NCBI GenBank assembly: GCA_940337035.1
Contig: OW679202.1
Location: 17,459,200-17,523,199 of the forward strand
Reading direction: 5' to 3'
Length of the DNA: 64,000 nucleotides
Origin: Agriotes lineatus
Taxonomy: Eukaryota > Arthropoda > Insecta > Coleoptera > Elateridae
Notes under the pieces: generated by a model
What the model was told of the DNA's origin: nothing
Databases searched by the model: none
Seen by the model: the letters and a program-made list of their open reading frames with translations, nothing else
Shown here: positions 19,860 through 31,985 of the stretch, in pieces
How positions within the stretch are numbered: the first letter of the stretch is position 1
Layout: each line of letters begins with the position of its first letter
Position numbers and translations under genes: made by a program

Positions 19860-22670
19860 GCTTTGAACTTTTGCTTTCCTAAATTATTTTGCAATATCGT
19901 ATATGTTAAACTACAAGCTTTTTAGATAAAGATAATGAAAGCTAGTAACTATTAATGGTTTTACAGAAAATATATCTGTATAATTTATCGGTGAGCACCT
20001 TACGTTTGCCTTGAAAAACAGATTGTGTAACCATTCGATGGTATATAGTATTTCAACTTTTTTCTGTGTAGTATCTAAGTATTTACGATTGAAACAGTGA
20101 TAGCACGTAAATGTTGAACGTATATGTTTCTATATGGGTATTCATGGCACCCAAATTTATAAAATGAACTATAATCGTTGTAGACTATAGTTTTCTTGAA
20201 CTCAGGTAGTCAGCAGTTTCTAACTATTCCTCAAGGATCCGTTTCAGCCAATGTATATAATTTTTTACCTATTTTGTACACCTAAAGGAGTGCACAAAGC
20301 ATATCTTGTAACGACATGGGGTTGTTGAATCTCTCGGTTGCAATAACCGTTTCTGTGTAGCTCGGAAGCCAGGGCTTGAGATTACATGATTAATTAGACA
20401 TAAAATAGAAATAAGTTAGTTTATTTACAATTGATACATGTCAGGGACTGGTATTCTACAAACAAGGAATTTATTATCAAACGTCTACAAACAGAAATTG
20501 TGTTTGACTAATTGTTCTACACTGGGGCCAACGGCGCGTGAACTGCATCCAACCCAATGGACACTAGTACGAGGCGGCAGCGCTTCAGTTAGTACAGCAG
20601 TTGATACGGTCTAAATTCCTAGGTGGCATGCGGGCTGTAACTAAATTTTGTGTAGACACAAAATGGCGTGCAATATCGGTCGGTGTGCTTAATAAAGCCT
20701 ACTTATCTGTATGTGATATTCTATAGCGGTTTGTGGTTTGTATGCTAGAGATCCCTTCACCACTTAAGGTGGCTTTTAATTACGTTCGCCGTTTGTATTC
20801 AGAAATCTAGAGGCCGAATTTACCGCCCTGTAGCGATCTGGCGGTTCAAACCGTATTTTGCGCTAGTATTGGCTTAGGTTCGGTAACGGGCTTCACTGAA
20901 TGCTTGCCACGAAATATCCACTAGACAAGACATGGGTTAAACATTGTTTGCCACCGAATTCGCTTCGACAGGATTCAGGATGGTTCTGGGGTTCCGGAAG
21001 TCTTTCCTGGTGGAGCCGTCGATTCAAGTTCTTTGGCTTATTTCCCAAGATAAAGTGGAGCTCGCGAAATCGCTTCGGCTAGTCCACTTCGACGGATGCG
21101 GCGGAGCTAGAGAGTGGACTCAAAAGTCTTCTGGTAGGAGCCAGCTTTGCAGGATGAAACGGAACTCGCGGGCCCGCTCCTGTGCTGGGATTGCTTAGCC
21201 TGATTGAAGTTCGACCCAATAGTGTCTTGTACGGGTCGAGTATTGTTTTTTATAGACGTTTAAGCCTTCTTGTACTTCGGTCATTTTCTAAGAAATTTAA
21301 GATGGAGCTGCTCTGCGGGTACCTACAACGCAAACTTGCGCATTGCTGGGCCTTTGCCTAAATCACCAACGGTTCCCACGGTTTTTAGTTTTTTTAAATT
21401 ATTATTTCCCATAGTTTTTTGGTCTTACACTATTTAAGAATAACAAATGTATATAACTAAACCCGTGGTACTCATTACTACTATGAAATCAGTAGTTGTT
21501 AACTAGAAAAAAAGTACAGCCCCGCGTATCTTAAAAGCTCAATAGGAAGAGGAAGAGAAGTTGTAGGCTGGAATAAACGGTTAGCCTGGGATAGCAAAAA
21601 CAAAAGTGTACTTTGAAGATGCATTACATTCGTATTAGATGTCACCCTATGTGTGTGTATAGATGCATTAAAAAGTTCCCACCACGAAGGTTTTCCTTGG
21701 CTATAAGAAATGTGGTCATCTTTCAAATATGACTTACCTTCATAATTTCTGATATATCATCCTACTTAAGGAATTCGCGTAACTGCATTCCGCTTTACAA
21801 ATACGTTACGCATCATGTAACTTTAAAACCACTGTATTTATATAACACATGAGATACATTTATCTCCAGTTGAGGTCTAGGACCGCAACAAACAAACCTA
21901 AGAATTTACCTCGTTTGTGATGTCACATCGCACGATAAGAAAACCCCAACCGGTATTTGCTCGTGGTACAATTCCACGAAAAAAAAATTTATTGTCTGGC
22001 AACAAACTAGCAACAGATCGCTTAATGTATTACTGCACACCCAACTAGGACGCAGTCAAAAGTTGGTTTGTCTAAAGCGGGAAATTCTTATTTCTCAACT
22101 AATGGAACATATTCAACCTAGGTGGATGCAGCAACTTGGGTGGCGATGGGGGCGATGAATACAGAAAAAAAGTCATCCCTCTGCTGAGCAAATATTAGTG
22201 GGAAGCGTGCGGCCTAGGTTTGTTGAAAAGAAAATGGACAACTTCAGCTAGGCAAATGAGGGTTGACATAAGAGATATACCGATGGAGCCAAAATTATAT
22301 ATCGTGTGTTAAAAAAAACTCATTTAGGGTAGGCCTTGGAAGGAAAGATAGAAAATCTAGTCATGTCATTACTTAAGTCTGTAGCTGAATGTCAGATTGC
22401 AATTTGTTTATGAACACATCTGTCACTGTGACAGGTAAAAGTTTACACTGCATTAAGTTTAATTGTATCAAGAAAAAAGGAAAATAAGATGGCATGTACA
22501 CAACAACGAGTGTAATAATTATAACGGTATTTTCTGGAAAATTATTCAAAGTCAAGACGTGATTTAGTTCTCTCTGACTTGGTAGTTTATTTGCATCAAT
22601 GGGTATATCTCAAGTTAGGGCAAACTTCAATTTGATCATGACATGCTGCGAATGAGTTTTGTTTTTTGGA
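19860..22670. other. Unassigned; locally GC-richer block at 20.5-21.2 kb
   Basis: The part 20520-21230 is clearly less AT-rich than the flanks and contains an AATAAA (about 20691) after a GGCGTGCAATATCGG stretch. No protein motif, LTR boundary or tRNA was found. Confidence 0.35.
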
Positions 22671-22678
22671 ACACACGA

Positions 22679-22889
22679 TATAACAGCAATGAGATAACAT
22701 GAAAAAGAAAATAACACGTATTGCTTGAGTAAGAAAGAGATAAACATAGCAAATATTCGAGTACGCTTGATGCTCATATAGTGACAGATGTCAACCACCC
22801 ATGCCTACTAAAATCATTTTTTCATATGGTCATCTCTGTCTTACTCAAGCATTCTATTTTGTTGTTTATGTTATCTCATTGCTGTTATA
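22679..22889. mobile_element. Foldback element (211 bp)
   Basis: The first 22 bases, starting TATAACAGCAATGAGATAAC, are an exact inverted repeat of the last 22. Further inside, ATTGCTTGAGTAAGA pairs with TCTTACTCAAGCATT, giving arms of roughly 65 bp. TA dinucleotides at both edges fit a TA duplication of a Tc1/mariner-type MITE. It has no coding content. Confidence 0.75.
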
Positions 22890-23029
22890 TATAATTATGG
22901 CCCCATCTCTGTGACGCTGTTGCTAAGTAATATGACAAGTTGATTGAAAGTGACGTTTAGCTAGCCGGGAAAATATTTCCTAACCTAGAATTTGACACAG
23001 ATTGAGAATTATGTCATATTTAGTGATAT

Positions 23030-23170
23030 GACACTGATCTGACAAATCGTCACGTATACTTTTTAAATTAGTTTATATTTTTTTACGTTTGACAAACATC
23101 AAAATTTAAATGTAAAATATTATACCCTAATTTAAAAAGTATTCGTAACATTTTGTCAGGTCAGTGTCAC
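23030..23170. mobile_element. Foldback element (about 140 bp)
   Basis: Left GACACTGATCTGACAAA and ATACTTTTTAAATTAG pair with right CTAATTTAAAAAGTAT and TTTGTCAGGTCAGTGTC. The arms are about 45 bp. The centre is AT-rich. Confidence 0.7.
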
Positions 23171-23334
23171 ACAAGGGGTTTTGTCATGTAAGGTTGCCAA
23201 AACTGCTGCTACAGTAGGTATATCAAGTATTGCTATGGATATGCTCTAATAATTATTAATTCGCTTTTGGGGTTGTTTATAAAATTAATTTAGACTGATT
23301 AAAATATGCTGTCTTGTATTTTTATTTACTTGAT

Positions 23335-24950
23335 CCAAAATAAATGGTAGTATGCCCTTTAAGTATTTTATTTATCTGCAATTTATTATCAAAACGCTAG
23401 CTCAGTAGAACAATTAACTCTATTCCAGGGGTGAATTCCTAACAGATTGTAATTTTTATTTGAACTGGTGCGCCACTGTACACCTGAATTAGATCCAATA
23501 CACAGTAGTTATTGCATGCAATGTGTCAAAACCTACAAAATGGTTCGTATCGTGCAGTCAGCGTTGTTGACTTTAAAATAATCAAAGTTGTGAACATTCG
23601 CAGCGGTATTTATTCAAATCGTAGCGCTTTGGCGGTTATTATTATCATTTGTTTCAGGCATTAATTTGTTACATGACGTCATAAAGGACGCCCACTAAAT
23701 TTCGCAATTGTTTTACCTTCGCCTAACCTCAAATTTGGGTAAATGCTTATAATTTGAATTGCGCCATCGCTGGATGCTAGGATATGCTTGAATCTTGATA
23801 AGCAAGGTCTGGTCTCGTATGCACACAAATTTCCCGATCCTAACACTGATTCTTTTAGGTTAAAACAGTACCTTAAAATTTGGTGTGTTCTTCGCAATGT
23901 TCGGAAAGGGGCCCCAGCTGGTATCTTCCTCGGGAACGGTTTCCTCCGGTGTTTTTGTTGTTGGTCAGTCTCCTGCACTCCTGCCTGATGCGTCGCAGTA
24001 GAAATCCCTGGCTTTGGACCCTATTTCTGGCCGGAATTCAATATCGGAATCCTGATGTGATCGGCTGGCAACGATCGTCGGAGAAGAACATTTAATTTTA
24101 TGTTGCGGAAAATTCCACTAACGTTTCCACATAAACTTCTACACTTGGTCGACACAATGATACACTTTTTAGCTCGAAATATATTAATTTATTATATAAA
24201 AACTTTAGTTGAAGTGAAGCACAAAACTACATGTCAAGCTTAATTTAATTATTCATTTGTTCTCTTCTATTTCCGTTATTAAAAACAAAATCTAATCTAT
24301 TACTATGGTTACTAAGGAACCGGAAATTGGTTTTGATCAAATTAAATACATTATGGAAATGAATTTCATTACAAATTATATTTAAAAATTTCTTATAACT
24401 AAAATATTGTCCATTTCTTAATTTTAAAAGGTCCCTTTGCGCCACAAACACGTTTTATTAGTTACTCTGCTCTATTTCACTCGCGTTAATTGCACTGATT
24501 ATTTTATAGAGTTTATTTCTTAATAATTGCTTTTCCATCTCCTTCCTTCTGCTTTTCACTTGCTTTTTCATGTCCATCTGTCTGCTTTTCACTTGCTTTT
24601 TTATGTTTTGCTGCCTGACTTCTTATTTGCTCTTTACAACGTATTATTATTTTCTTCTGGCTTTTAAATGCACGCACCCTATTTCTAGTTTAACGGCGCC
24701 AATTTTTAAACTGACCTTACAAAGTTTCACTTGCAATTTTTAACATGAGTATACAAGATTGCGCAACAGCCAATAGTCTGCCTGCACGTGCCACGTTTTC
24801 ATATTCACCGATCGGTCCTGTCGTCACAGCGACCTTCATAATGCAACGATATGCAAGTACGTTAGGCGGTGTTTTTACATGTTTCCTTTAACGGTTTTAC
24901 TTACAATTAAATTTTTAAAATGCAGAAATTGTTTTAATTACAGCAAGGCC
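23335..24950. repeat. Dispersed unnamed repeat, copy A
   Basis: It begins with an ATAAATGGTAGTATGCCCT block followed by TATTTTATTTATCTGCAA, also present at 38905 and 48630. Shared further downstream are a TTTGTTT(C)AG acceptor-like tract (about 23650), CCTAACCTCAAATTT (23724) and TTTTAGGTTAAAACAGTACCT (23853), then an AT-rich spacer and a long pyrimidine-rich end. No protein family is recognised. The 3' border is approximate. Confidence 0.55.
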
Positions 24951-26920
24951 ACCTATGGGATGTGCTAAAAGGTTGAAAATGTCTGCTGAATTAAGAGCAA
25001 ACTGTAATATATGAATTATTGCTTTGTGAAAAGGAGCACATAGGCAAGTAAAATGTATGTTTTTTTCTAGTAGTTATACTCGTGCCTTTACTTCCGCCTC
25101 CCTGTGAGGTCTTGAGTTATTCTACTGTTGTAGATAAAAGTTAGTTATTGAGTCTTAAGGTTGAAATAAAGTAGCCTCCAGTAAAAATTGGAAAATAGTG
25201 GACTATTTACAAGCTGCCATAGCAGGTATGAGCTGTTCCATTAATTTATAAATATTATTGCTTACGCTGAAAATAGGAATACTAATACTTTTTCAGACAC
25301 CTTCATTTTATTAATGGTTTTAATGTAAATTGTGGCGAAATACTGGATATACAAATATGATGGACTGAAAGTTGTCTAAGCATATGATTTCCATTTCAAG
25401 ATAAATTATATCGAAGATAGACGCAATTAAAATCCTGATAACATATGATAAACACAACTTAAAAGGCGAAGACGAAAAACTTGTGTTCATTTATAATAAT
25501 AAATTGTTCATTTTTCAGTCGTAGAAAATCGATAATTGCTTGTGTTACTGAAGTTTAATGACGGCCCCCAACTACAAGGTGCATGTTCTGTTTTACGATG
25601 AGCCTGAAGCACGTCATTCGATACCTCGTAAAAAATTAACTAGAAAACGGTATTCAAGGCTTCATTCTAATGCTGTATAATCAGTTGCCATTGAGTTTTG
25701 AAATTGGCAACTATCTTAAATTATTTTTTGTTACGTTCTGTATTAATTTTCAGCTCACAAGTGTTCAGCAAAATGAACGTAGTTACCTTTTGTGCTCGTT
25801 TCACAACTATCGATTTAAGTGGGAAAATTAGCGAGTTCTCCGCGTGCTTTAATTTAGCATGGGGCTCGCGCGTCTATTAAATTACAAAATATTGTACTTC
25901 CACCAAAAGTTGCGTGCGGAGCCTTGATTTAGATTGCAGATAGTTTTGTACGTGACACGAGATTAACAGGTACCATAATGAGATGACGAATGATACACAT
26001 TTTTCGTTATCATACGAAATTGTGACGAATCGGCCTGCGGTCGGGCCGAAGTTCGCGTAATTAATTATTACGAAATTGGCTTCGTAATGAATTTGGTAAG
26101 AAGTTATCGGGCTTGCATCCGCGCTTGAGGTGTACATACGTCTTTACGTACAGGTGCGTCCGTCTCACACGCAGGCTGTAATTAATTACTCTCTCTTCAT
26201 TATCATAGCTTGCGTGGGAGGCCGCCTGCACCTTTACTTACACTACTGCATAACAATAGCTTTTGCCTTATTAGAATATCTTGATCGGTTAACGGCTACT
26301 ATTTTTTTACTTTTTCTTGAATATATGAGCTTTTCAAAACAGGCATAAGTAACGTATCTGCATTAGCGTAACGTATTGATCATGTGGTTTAACGCTAATG
26401 GTTAGCTTATTAGTTTTACAATTTCATTTTATAGAATTTTATTTTATATACATGTTTGATTTAATTGCTTTTCAACAATTAAAAATTTTTTAAATTATTG
26501 TGTGGTATTTACACTTTGCCATATAACAAATTACAAGGCCACCTCACTTTCCATTCATAATAGTTTCTCATATCTAAGTGTTGGATATATTGAGTATACA
26601 GTACATATTTAAATATAGTATGAGCAATAAGAAAGACCATAAAAATGGAAGTCCTGTGAATTATAACACTAGAAAATTATACCCAATCCTTGTCACTGAT
26701 ATTTTATAGACAGCGGCTTACAGTGGCTAATATCGAAACAAAACCATAACCGTAATAAACGCAACAGAAATATTTCCAAAGCTTGAAAAAGCAGAAGAAG
26801 AAGAAGAAGATCATAAACGCATTTTGTAACAAATGCCAAGCGAAAGGTTCATATTTTCTGTTGTTATAATACACGTCTTCAAAATTCCAAAGGCACCCTT
26901 GATGAAGTTTCTTTTTGCTC
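24951..26920. other. AT-rich stretch without identifiable gene
   Basis: No coding, RNA or repeat structure recognised. Confidence 0.4.
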
Positions 26921-26923
26921 ATA

Positions 26924-26925
26924 CG

Positions 26926-26951
<26 letters not shown>
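26924..26951. repeat. (TA)n microsatellite
   Basis: About 12 uninterrupted TA units. Confidence 0.9.
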
Positions 26952-26954
<3 letters not shown>

Positions 26955-26956
<2 letters not shown>

Positions 26957-27100
26957 AGTATATTATGTTATATTAGGAGTAAAAGTGTTATTTTGAGTGA
27001 TGAGATCAGACGCGCTTAACTGACGAGTGTAGCGAGTCAGACAACTCCGAGCGATGCACAAAAAGTCGTTTTTACTCCGAATAGCATATGCTATTTTAAT
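26955..27100. mobile_element. Hairpin element, GGAGTAAAAG family, copy 1
   Basis: The arm GGAGTAAAAG at 26976 pairs with the right side at about 27066-27077. The centre holds CTGACGAGTGTAGCGAGTCAG. It is a direct homologue of the element at 27628-27726. Confidence 0.7.
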
Positions 27101-27300
27101 GTCAAAAGCCAATATAAATATATTTTTTCTTCAAACGGCAGTAAAATATGGCATTATACTGCTGGATTGATGATGCTAAACTGTCACCTTATTGCCAAGC
27201 GGCAGATAATATTATCTGCCGCTGACGAGATCAAGTAATTTTCTTCGAATTTTGTTCACAATGTTGTAAATAATTTGTTATAAAAACGTTTGAAAAAAAA

Positions 27301-27433
27301 TACTATATGTTATTCGGAGCAAAAGTATCTTTATGTGGCTCGGCTGTACTTATCTGCCTCGCAAGCCGGCAGATAACCCGTCCAGCCTCGCCACATAAAA
27401 TATAACTTTTGCTCCTAATAACATAATATACTA
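27301..27433. mobile_element. Hairpin element, GGAGCAAAAGT family
   Basis: The outer arms TACTATATGTTATTCGGAG and CTCCTAATAACATAATATA pair, followed inward by GCAAAAGT with ACTTTTGC, TTTATGTGGC with GCCACATAAA, and TTATCTGC with GCAGATAA. About 133 bp, almost entirely foldback. Confidence 0.8.
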
Positions 27434-27469
27434 TTTTTAAATAATAAGGATTATCGAAAATTGATGTCT

Positions 27470-27625
27470 ACGCAGTTCTTGACAATCAAGAAGGCCATGT
27501 CAAAATCGAATTTGGAAGTACTTTTACTTAATCGTAATCACTTTTATGCCTAGGCATAAAAGTAAAGCATTACCCTCGTCAATCAAGACAGACAAACTGT
27601 CATTTTTATGACGTACATTACATTA
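27470..27625. mobile_element. Hairpin element with 24-bp perfect palindrome, copy 1
   Basis: A 24-bp perfect palindrome centred on CCTAGG spans 27540-27563 with ends ACTTTTATG and CATAAAAGT. Flanking sequence (GACAATCAA, AATGTCAAAA-like, AAGTACTTTTACT upstream; GTCA-TTTTTATGACGT downstream) recurs at 29030-29207. Confidence 0.7.
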
Positions 27626-27627
27626 TT

Positions 27628-27726
27628 AGGAGTAAAAGTGATATTTTGTGTGGCGTGACCGGACGCGTGTAACTGACGAGCGTCAGCGAGTCAGACAAGT
27701 CGGGACGAGGCACACAAAGTCACTCC
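27628..27726. mobile_element. Hairpin element, GGAGTAAAAG family, copy 2
   Basis: GGAGTAAAAGTGATATTTTG pairs imperfectly with CAAAGTCACTCC. The centre CTGACGAGCGTCAGCGAGTCAG is nearly that of the copy at 26955-27100, and the flanking GAATAGCATATATATGCTATTTTA is shared. Confidence 0.7.
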
Positions 27727-28300
27727 GAATAGCATATATATGCTATTTTATTTTCAAACGCCCGAACTAATATAAATAAATATATTGTGATGCTCCAAAA
27801 GGTATAATGAATCTTTGAATATGATGTTTAATTATTTGAATAAATTAAACAGCCCTAACTACCACACTTATTGTAATTTTCCAGGCTATAGTGTAATAAT
27901 GCTTACATTTATAATTTTAATTCACTCTCATCCCAGGGTTAGGTGGCTACATCTAATTAAAAAAAACGAATATGAACTTGATATGATTACTTAATTAACT
28001 ACGTTTGGCTGTCAATAATTATTTAAGGTCCTATTTTAAAATAAACATTTAATTGTAAGCACTCTGTATATGGCTCTTTTTCTAATAGAATTTGACAGCT
28101 ATGATAATATTTTTAACTGATGGGAACAAATACAAGACCAAAATTGTTCCCTTGCTTCGAGAGTACGTAAACAAGCTGACAATTTTAATTAATTTCTCGA
28201 TGTAAACGCAATTAACGCTGTTGCTATGCAATAGCAATAAAGTATAAGAATTTCGCGTCATAAACAAAACACTTCTACCCACGCCACAAACCGGAAATGA
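27727..28300. other. AT-rich stretch without identifiable feature
   Basis: Nothing recognised. Confidence 0.4.
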
Positions 28301-28319
28301 CGCTCTAAAAAACGCAAAG

Positions 28320-28980
28320 AAAGCACTTTCACAAAATTAACAGTTTTAGGAGGCAAATCTGACCTGTTGATGGCTTCTCCGTTGCAAATAGGGCTACGTG
28401 CCCCTCCCACGATGCCCTGTTTTCCTACAGTTAGCAAGGCTCAAATCTCACCCACCTGGTGAACGGACACCTCTGGAACCGCTTCCGATGAATATGGGGC
28501 CTCACTCATATAGGAACTTATGGAGCTGGCTAAACCTTCGTAAAATATGCCCAAAACACCACAGCTTTCACTGCACCGCTCCGACGCCTCGTATTTTACC
28601 CGTGCGGAAGCCCAATTCAAGGCAAAACTTCCACAAGTAACCCTAGACACGATCACTCAATTAAACAACACTTCTAATTAACTTGGATATTTATTTACAT
28701 CTAAATTAACTTCATTTTTGGGGCAGCTTGGCATTTTCACAACCAAAGCTTTCGAAGAAACTACCCCAATTGTTTTGTTTACAGTTTACACATTGTTACA
28801 TGAATTGCCAAGCCTGCTATTCAAACACGTCATTATGCAATTATTTTCATGGCCTATGCTATTTGTTAACAATTCCAGAATTCAAATTACTACATTTACT
28901 GAAAATTCTTATAATACATATTTATTTTGCTGGTTATGTTATTAATTACTATGAATTATTATGCGTAATTTAAACGCTGC
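28320..28980. repeat. Possible partial copy of the dispersed repeat
   Basis: A GC-richer block (28330-28640) with open frames on both strands, followed by an AT-rich part with AATTAACTTGG and TATTTATTTACAT. This layout is like the middle of copies A to C, but only short matches can be seen by eye. Confidence 0.25.
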
Positions 28981-29029
28981 TGAAATGTGTTCATAGCAAT
29001 ATATTTCAAAAATTACGATTATCGAGAAC

Positions 29030-29207
29030 AGAGGCCCACGTCAGTTCACGACAATCAATTAGGTCAATGTCAAAAATAGTCGAAAGCTAATCAAGTTTTG
29101 AAGTACTTTTACTCCGCCGGCGTAAAAGTAACCACTTTTATGCCTACGCATAAAAGTAACGCATTTACCTTGTCTGTCAAGTCGCATAAGTTGTCACTTT
29201 TATGACG
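29030..29207. mobile_element. Hairpin element, copy 2 of the ACTTTTATG palindrome family
   Basis: The palindrome at 29134-29157 differs from the one at 27540-27563 by a single base. A second near-palindrome, ACTTTTACTCCGCC with GGCGTAAAAGT, lies just upstream at 29105-29129. The flanks match copy 1 in order. Confidence 0.7.
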
Positions 29208-29498
29208 TTTGAAAATAAAATATTTTAGTTAGACTCATATCTTATCACATAAAATCGGTGCTCTCTTTGTATGTTTGCGTCTATGTACCTTTGTTCGTTA
29301 TCTCCTCCGAAGATATTGGCCCGATTAAGTTGTATGATGGCTTAAAATTTTGCTAATTTGTCGACTTAGATCGTAGGTCGGTTTTTATTTTCAAAAAAGT
29401 GCGAACGCGTCTATGGGCGTGGGCCGTGCTGCGGCAGCTGTTGCCTCGGGTGATTCGCTATATTCATATGCTATTACAGCAGCTGTTCATTCAACCAA

Positions 29499-29580
29499 GC
29501 ATAATTGGTCTGGTGGTAGAATGCCCGCCTAGCACGCGGTCGGCCCGGGTTCAATTCCCGGCGGAAGCATACTTTTTTTT
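29499..29580 (+). tRNA. tRNA-Gly-like sequence with AGC anticodon, likely pseudogene or SINE head
   Basis: The sequence from GCATAATTGG to GGAAGCA follows the tRNA-Gly layout: box A-like TGGTCTGGTGG, anticodon stem CCCGC/GCGGT around loop CTAGCAC, and a perfect T arm CCGGG-TTCAATT-CCCGG with a good box B. A run of eight T (29573-29580), a standard RNA polymerase III stop, follows. However, the anticodon position reads AGC (Ala), and the acceptor stem pairs at only about three of seven positions, so a working tRNA is unlikely. It may be a tRNA pseudogene or the promoter part of a SINE. Confidence 0.5.
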
Positions 29581-29711
29581 AAATTTATATTAATGAATCT
29601 CTCTTAATTTAGCGAACCGAAGCGTAGTTCGGGTGACTCACTCGTATGTAAGGTCATTACTGACTTTTAAAAACTTGGAAAATGAGCCATTACCAACTTT
29701 ACTTTCCACCA

Positions 29712-29790
29712 CGGGCGAGAAGTAGATTACCATGACAGCGAGTAGGTGGTAATCCATTCCCGAACGCTGTCATGGCAATAGATTTTCGCC
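29712..29790. repeat. Short foldback hairpin
   Basis: AGATTACCATGACAGCG pairs with CGCTGTCATGGCAATAGAT, and outward GGGCGAGAAGT pairs partly with ATTTTCGCC. The loop is about 25 nt. Confidence 0.6.
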
Positions 29791-29799
29791 GCACTCTAT

Positions 29800-30845
29800 T
29801 ATTATTTGCTGCTTAACGTCAATTTTGAGGAACTACCAAACCAATTTTTTCAATTATTGTTTAAAATAAAGTGGTATTGAATAAAATAGTATATATACCA
29901 CGGTCAAGTTTCATTCATGTCTCAATATAAAGTTAACTACTTAATCTCTGGACAGTAATGAAACACTTTCCACCTCGGTATGTAATACTATTACTACTAT
30001 AACTGCTTTCCGATAGGAAAGTTCGAGCTCGTAATCAGTGCTTCTCTTGTATCAGAAACACTATATGGATGGGATTCATAATATAATCAAAGATCTGGTG
30101 GAAACATAAAGCTGATACAAGTAAAAGTCCTGTAGAATGTGAAATATCTAAATCGTCACAAAATATATAGAAAATTACAAGAATACGAAGACAATATTAC
30201 GTTTTGGAGTTTTTGTTAGCCATACGATGGTACATTTTGGTACTTTATCTTGGTTAATGGTTGAGTTGATGGTAGTGGACCCTTTTCTTTGTGTGACAAA
30301 CATCTATTACTTCTGCCTTAAGGTTCGGTTGGTAGGAATACTAAACGTGACTAATTTCTTTTTTGAGATAAACATATATCTACATTTTCTTAGTGTTTTT
30401 TCTTCCTTAGTTAGTTTTCTGTAGTTTCATATTTTGAGGGTGATATTTACTTTTGTTCTGTGGGTTGGGTTGGATTATATTTTCTGTTTTGAGTAGCTTA
30501 GTGGTTTTCGGTGTTTTGTATTTGTAATTGCGTAAAGAGATTGAAAGTTTCCGGAGTTTTGATCTACTCCACACATCCTCTGGAAACCAGCCCACCAAAG
30601 CTTCTATTACCTCTTCGTTACAAGAAAATTTATATCTTTTGAAACTCTTTCATTTGTGTGAAGTCATAATAGTCCGAGAGAGCCAGATATGGTAGTTTGA
30701 AGCTTAGATTATAAATCGTGTTGATAGAAATGTGCGACTTGTATTGACCATTGTGTTTTACCAATGTCAAACATAACTACTTCACGGCTATTCCAAAAAA
30801 TCGAGGCAAGAACTCTTCCAATAGATCTTTCAAAGCTAATCTTCT
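29800..30845. other. AT-rich stretch without identifiable feature
   Basis: Nothing recognised. Confidence 0.4.
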
Positions 30846-30849
30846 CAAG

Positions 30850-31500
30850 AGTTGGAGAACCATAATGCTTCTATTCCATTGATTGATGTTATGTGTCTGG
30901 GTCGTATAAATATACCCAACTTTTATCCATGGCTCAAGAAGTCAGCATCTTCTTCAAAACGAGCACAGATTGAAGGCGATGCTTCTACGAAAACAAGAGA
31001 ATGCATCATCTGCTGCCTCCCCAGTCAGGAAATCGTAACAAACCTATATATCTTGGAAGAAGCCATCAGACCAGCACATCATCTTGTAAGAGGTGGCGAT
31101 TTCAATGCCAAAGAGCCACTATGGTGAGACTGATTACAGGCGAATTGATAATAAATAAAGTAGAACTTTGATCATATGACCACAGCTGTCGGTGTAAGGT
31201 ACCTGGCACTCCGCATGCCTAGCCCTTGTTTATACCATACAAACAAACCTGTATTAGAATCAACGAGTGATTGCACGTGTTAGCCCTTATCTAACCTATA
31301 GATTGAAATACAGGGTGACTTGTAGTTGATGGTGTTCCATTCCACTTGCTGTTTAACCTGTACTCTGAAATTATTTTTAAAGAGACATTACACAAAAATA
31401 TAGAAGGCATTAATGCTAACGAAATAGTCGAGCATACTATTTGCTATGGTGGTAATAAGTAGTATCCTCCTGGTTACGAATATTGAAAATTGTAAGCGCC
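30850..31500 (+). pseudogene. LINE ORF2 fragments: endonuclease end, then reverse transcriptase palm
   Basis: The first part, open to 31127, ends in VRGGDFNAKEPLW, the conserved GDFN motif of APE endonucleases. About 190 nt later the same strand reads VDGVPFHLLFNLYSEIIF, then IEGINANEIVEHTICYGG and, after a frame change, SSILLVTNIEN. These are the LSP-x-LFNLY and YADD-ILL-x-D regions of a reverse transcriptase. The catalytic YADD is degraded (YGG) and several hundred residues between the blocks are missing. A dead, internally deleted LINE copy; the clade is uncertain. Confidence 0.6.
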
Positions 31501-31539
31501 TTTTATAGATATTAACGATACAAGTTTGATTATGAGCAT

Positions 31540-31614
31540 CTTAACCAAACGAGTTTGATTGCGAAAACGAGGCGGTGATCCGAGTTTTGCGGCAATCAAA
31601 CGAGTCTCGTTAAG
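31540..31614. repeat. Hairpin, 75 bp
   Basis: CTTAAC-x-AAACGAGTTTGATTGC pairs with GCAATCAAACGAGTCTCGTTAAG, with an inner pair AAAAC/GTTTT around CGAGGCGGTGATCCGAG. It interrupts the LINE debris. Confidence 0.7.
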
Positions 31615-31643
31615 TGCCATAAGCAAACGTATATTGTTCAATA

Positions 31644-31761
31644 TTTTATCTTCATCAATAAATTCTGGTTCTGTTTAACAAAAAGAGTGCGGTAATGAAA
31701 CTCTTAACGATACTAAAATTAATTTGGTTAAGAGTCTATAACAACACCGATGAAGATAAAA
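31644..31761. repeat. Inverted-repeat element, 118 bp
   Basis: A 13-bp exact inverted repeat TTTTATCTTCATC and GATGAAGATAAAA marks the ends; inside, AACTCTTAAC pairs with GGTTAAGAGT. Confidence 0.55.
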
Positions 31762-31985
31762 GCCGTTAACAGAATAAGCTTCCTCGATAGACTAGAAATG
31801 AACATCAAGAATACTAAGTACACGGCAATAGAAAAAATACAAGGCACACAGACAACGGTATCGTTAGAGACAAGTGACATAGAGACTAGAGAGGGTCAGC
31901 AGTTACAGGAAGACGGTGATGGCATCCTCCTGGCTGACACCATTGAAGATCTTGTGACAGCTGAACGCTCTAATAGGGAATAGCA
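31762..31985 (+). pseudogene. LINE reverse transcriptase fragment (connection region)
   Basis: The frame open from 31750 to 31980 gives LEMNIKNTKYTAIEK, like the G-x-K-IN-x-KKTK-x-M motif after the YADD box, then EDGDGILLADTIEDL, like an ILLADSIEDL segment. The order suggests a rearranged copy. It shares the phrase AGAGAGGGTCAGCAGTTACAG with 33585-33605. Confidence 0.45.

Noticed and set aside
27301..27433. Possible microRNA precursor.
   Set aside because: The stem is longer than usual for an animal pre-miRNA, it belongs to a repeated family, and the flanks are like those of transposon-type hairpins. Without small-RNA data a MITE is the simpler reading.
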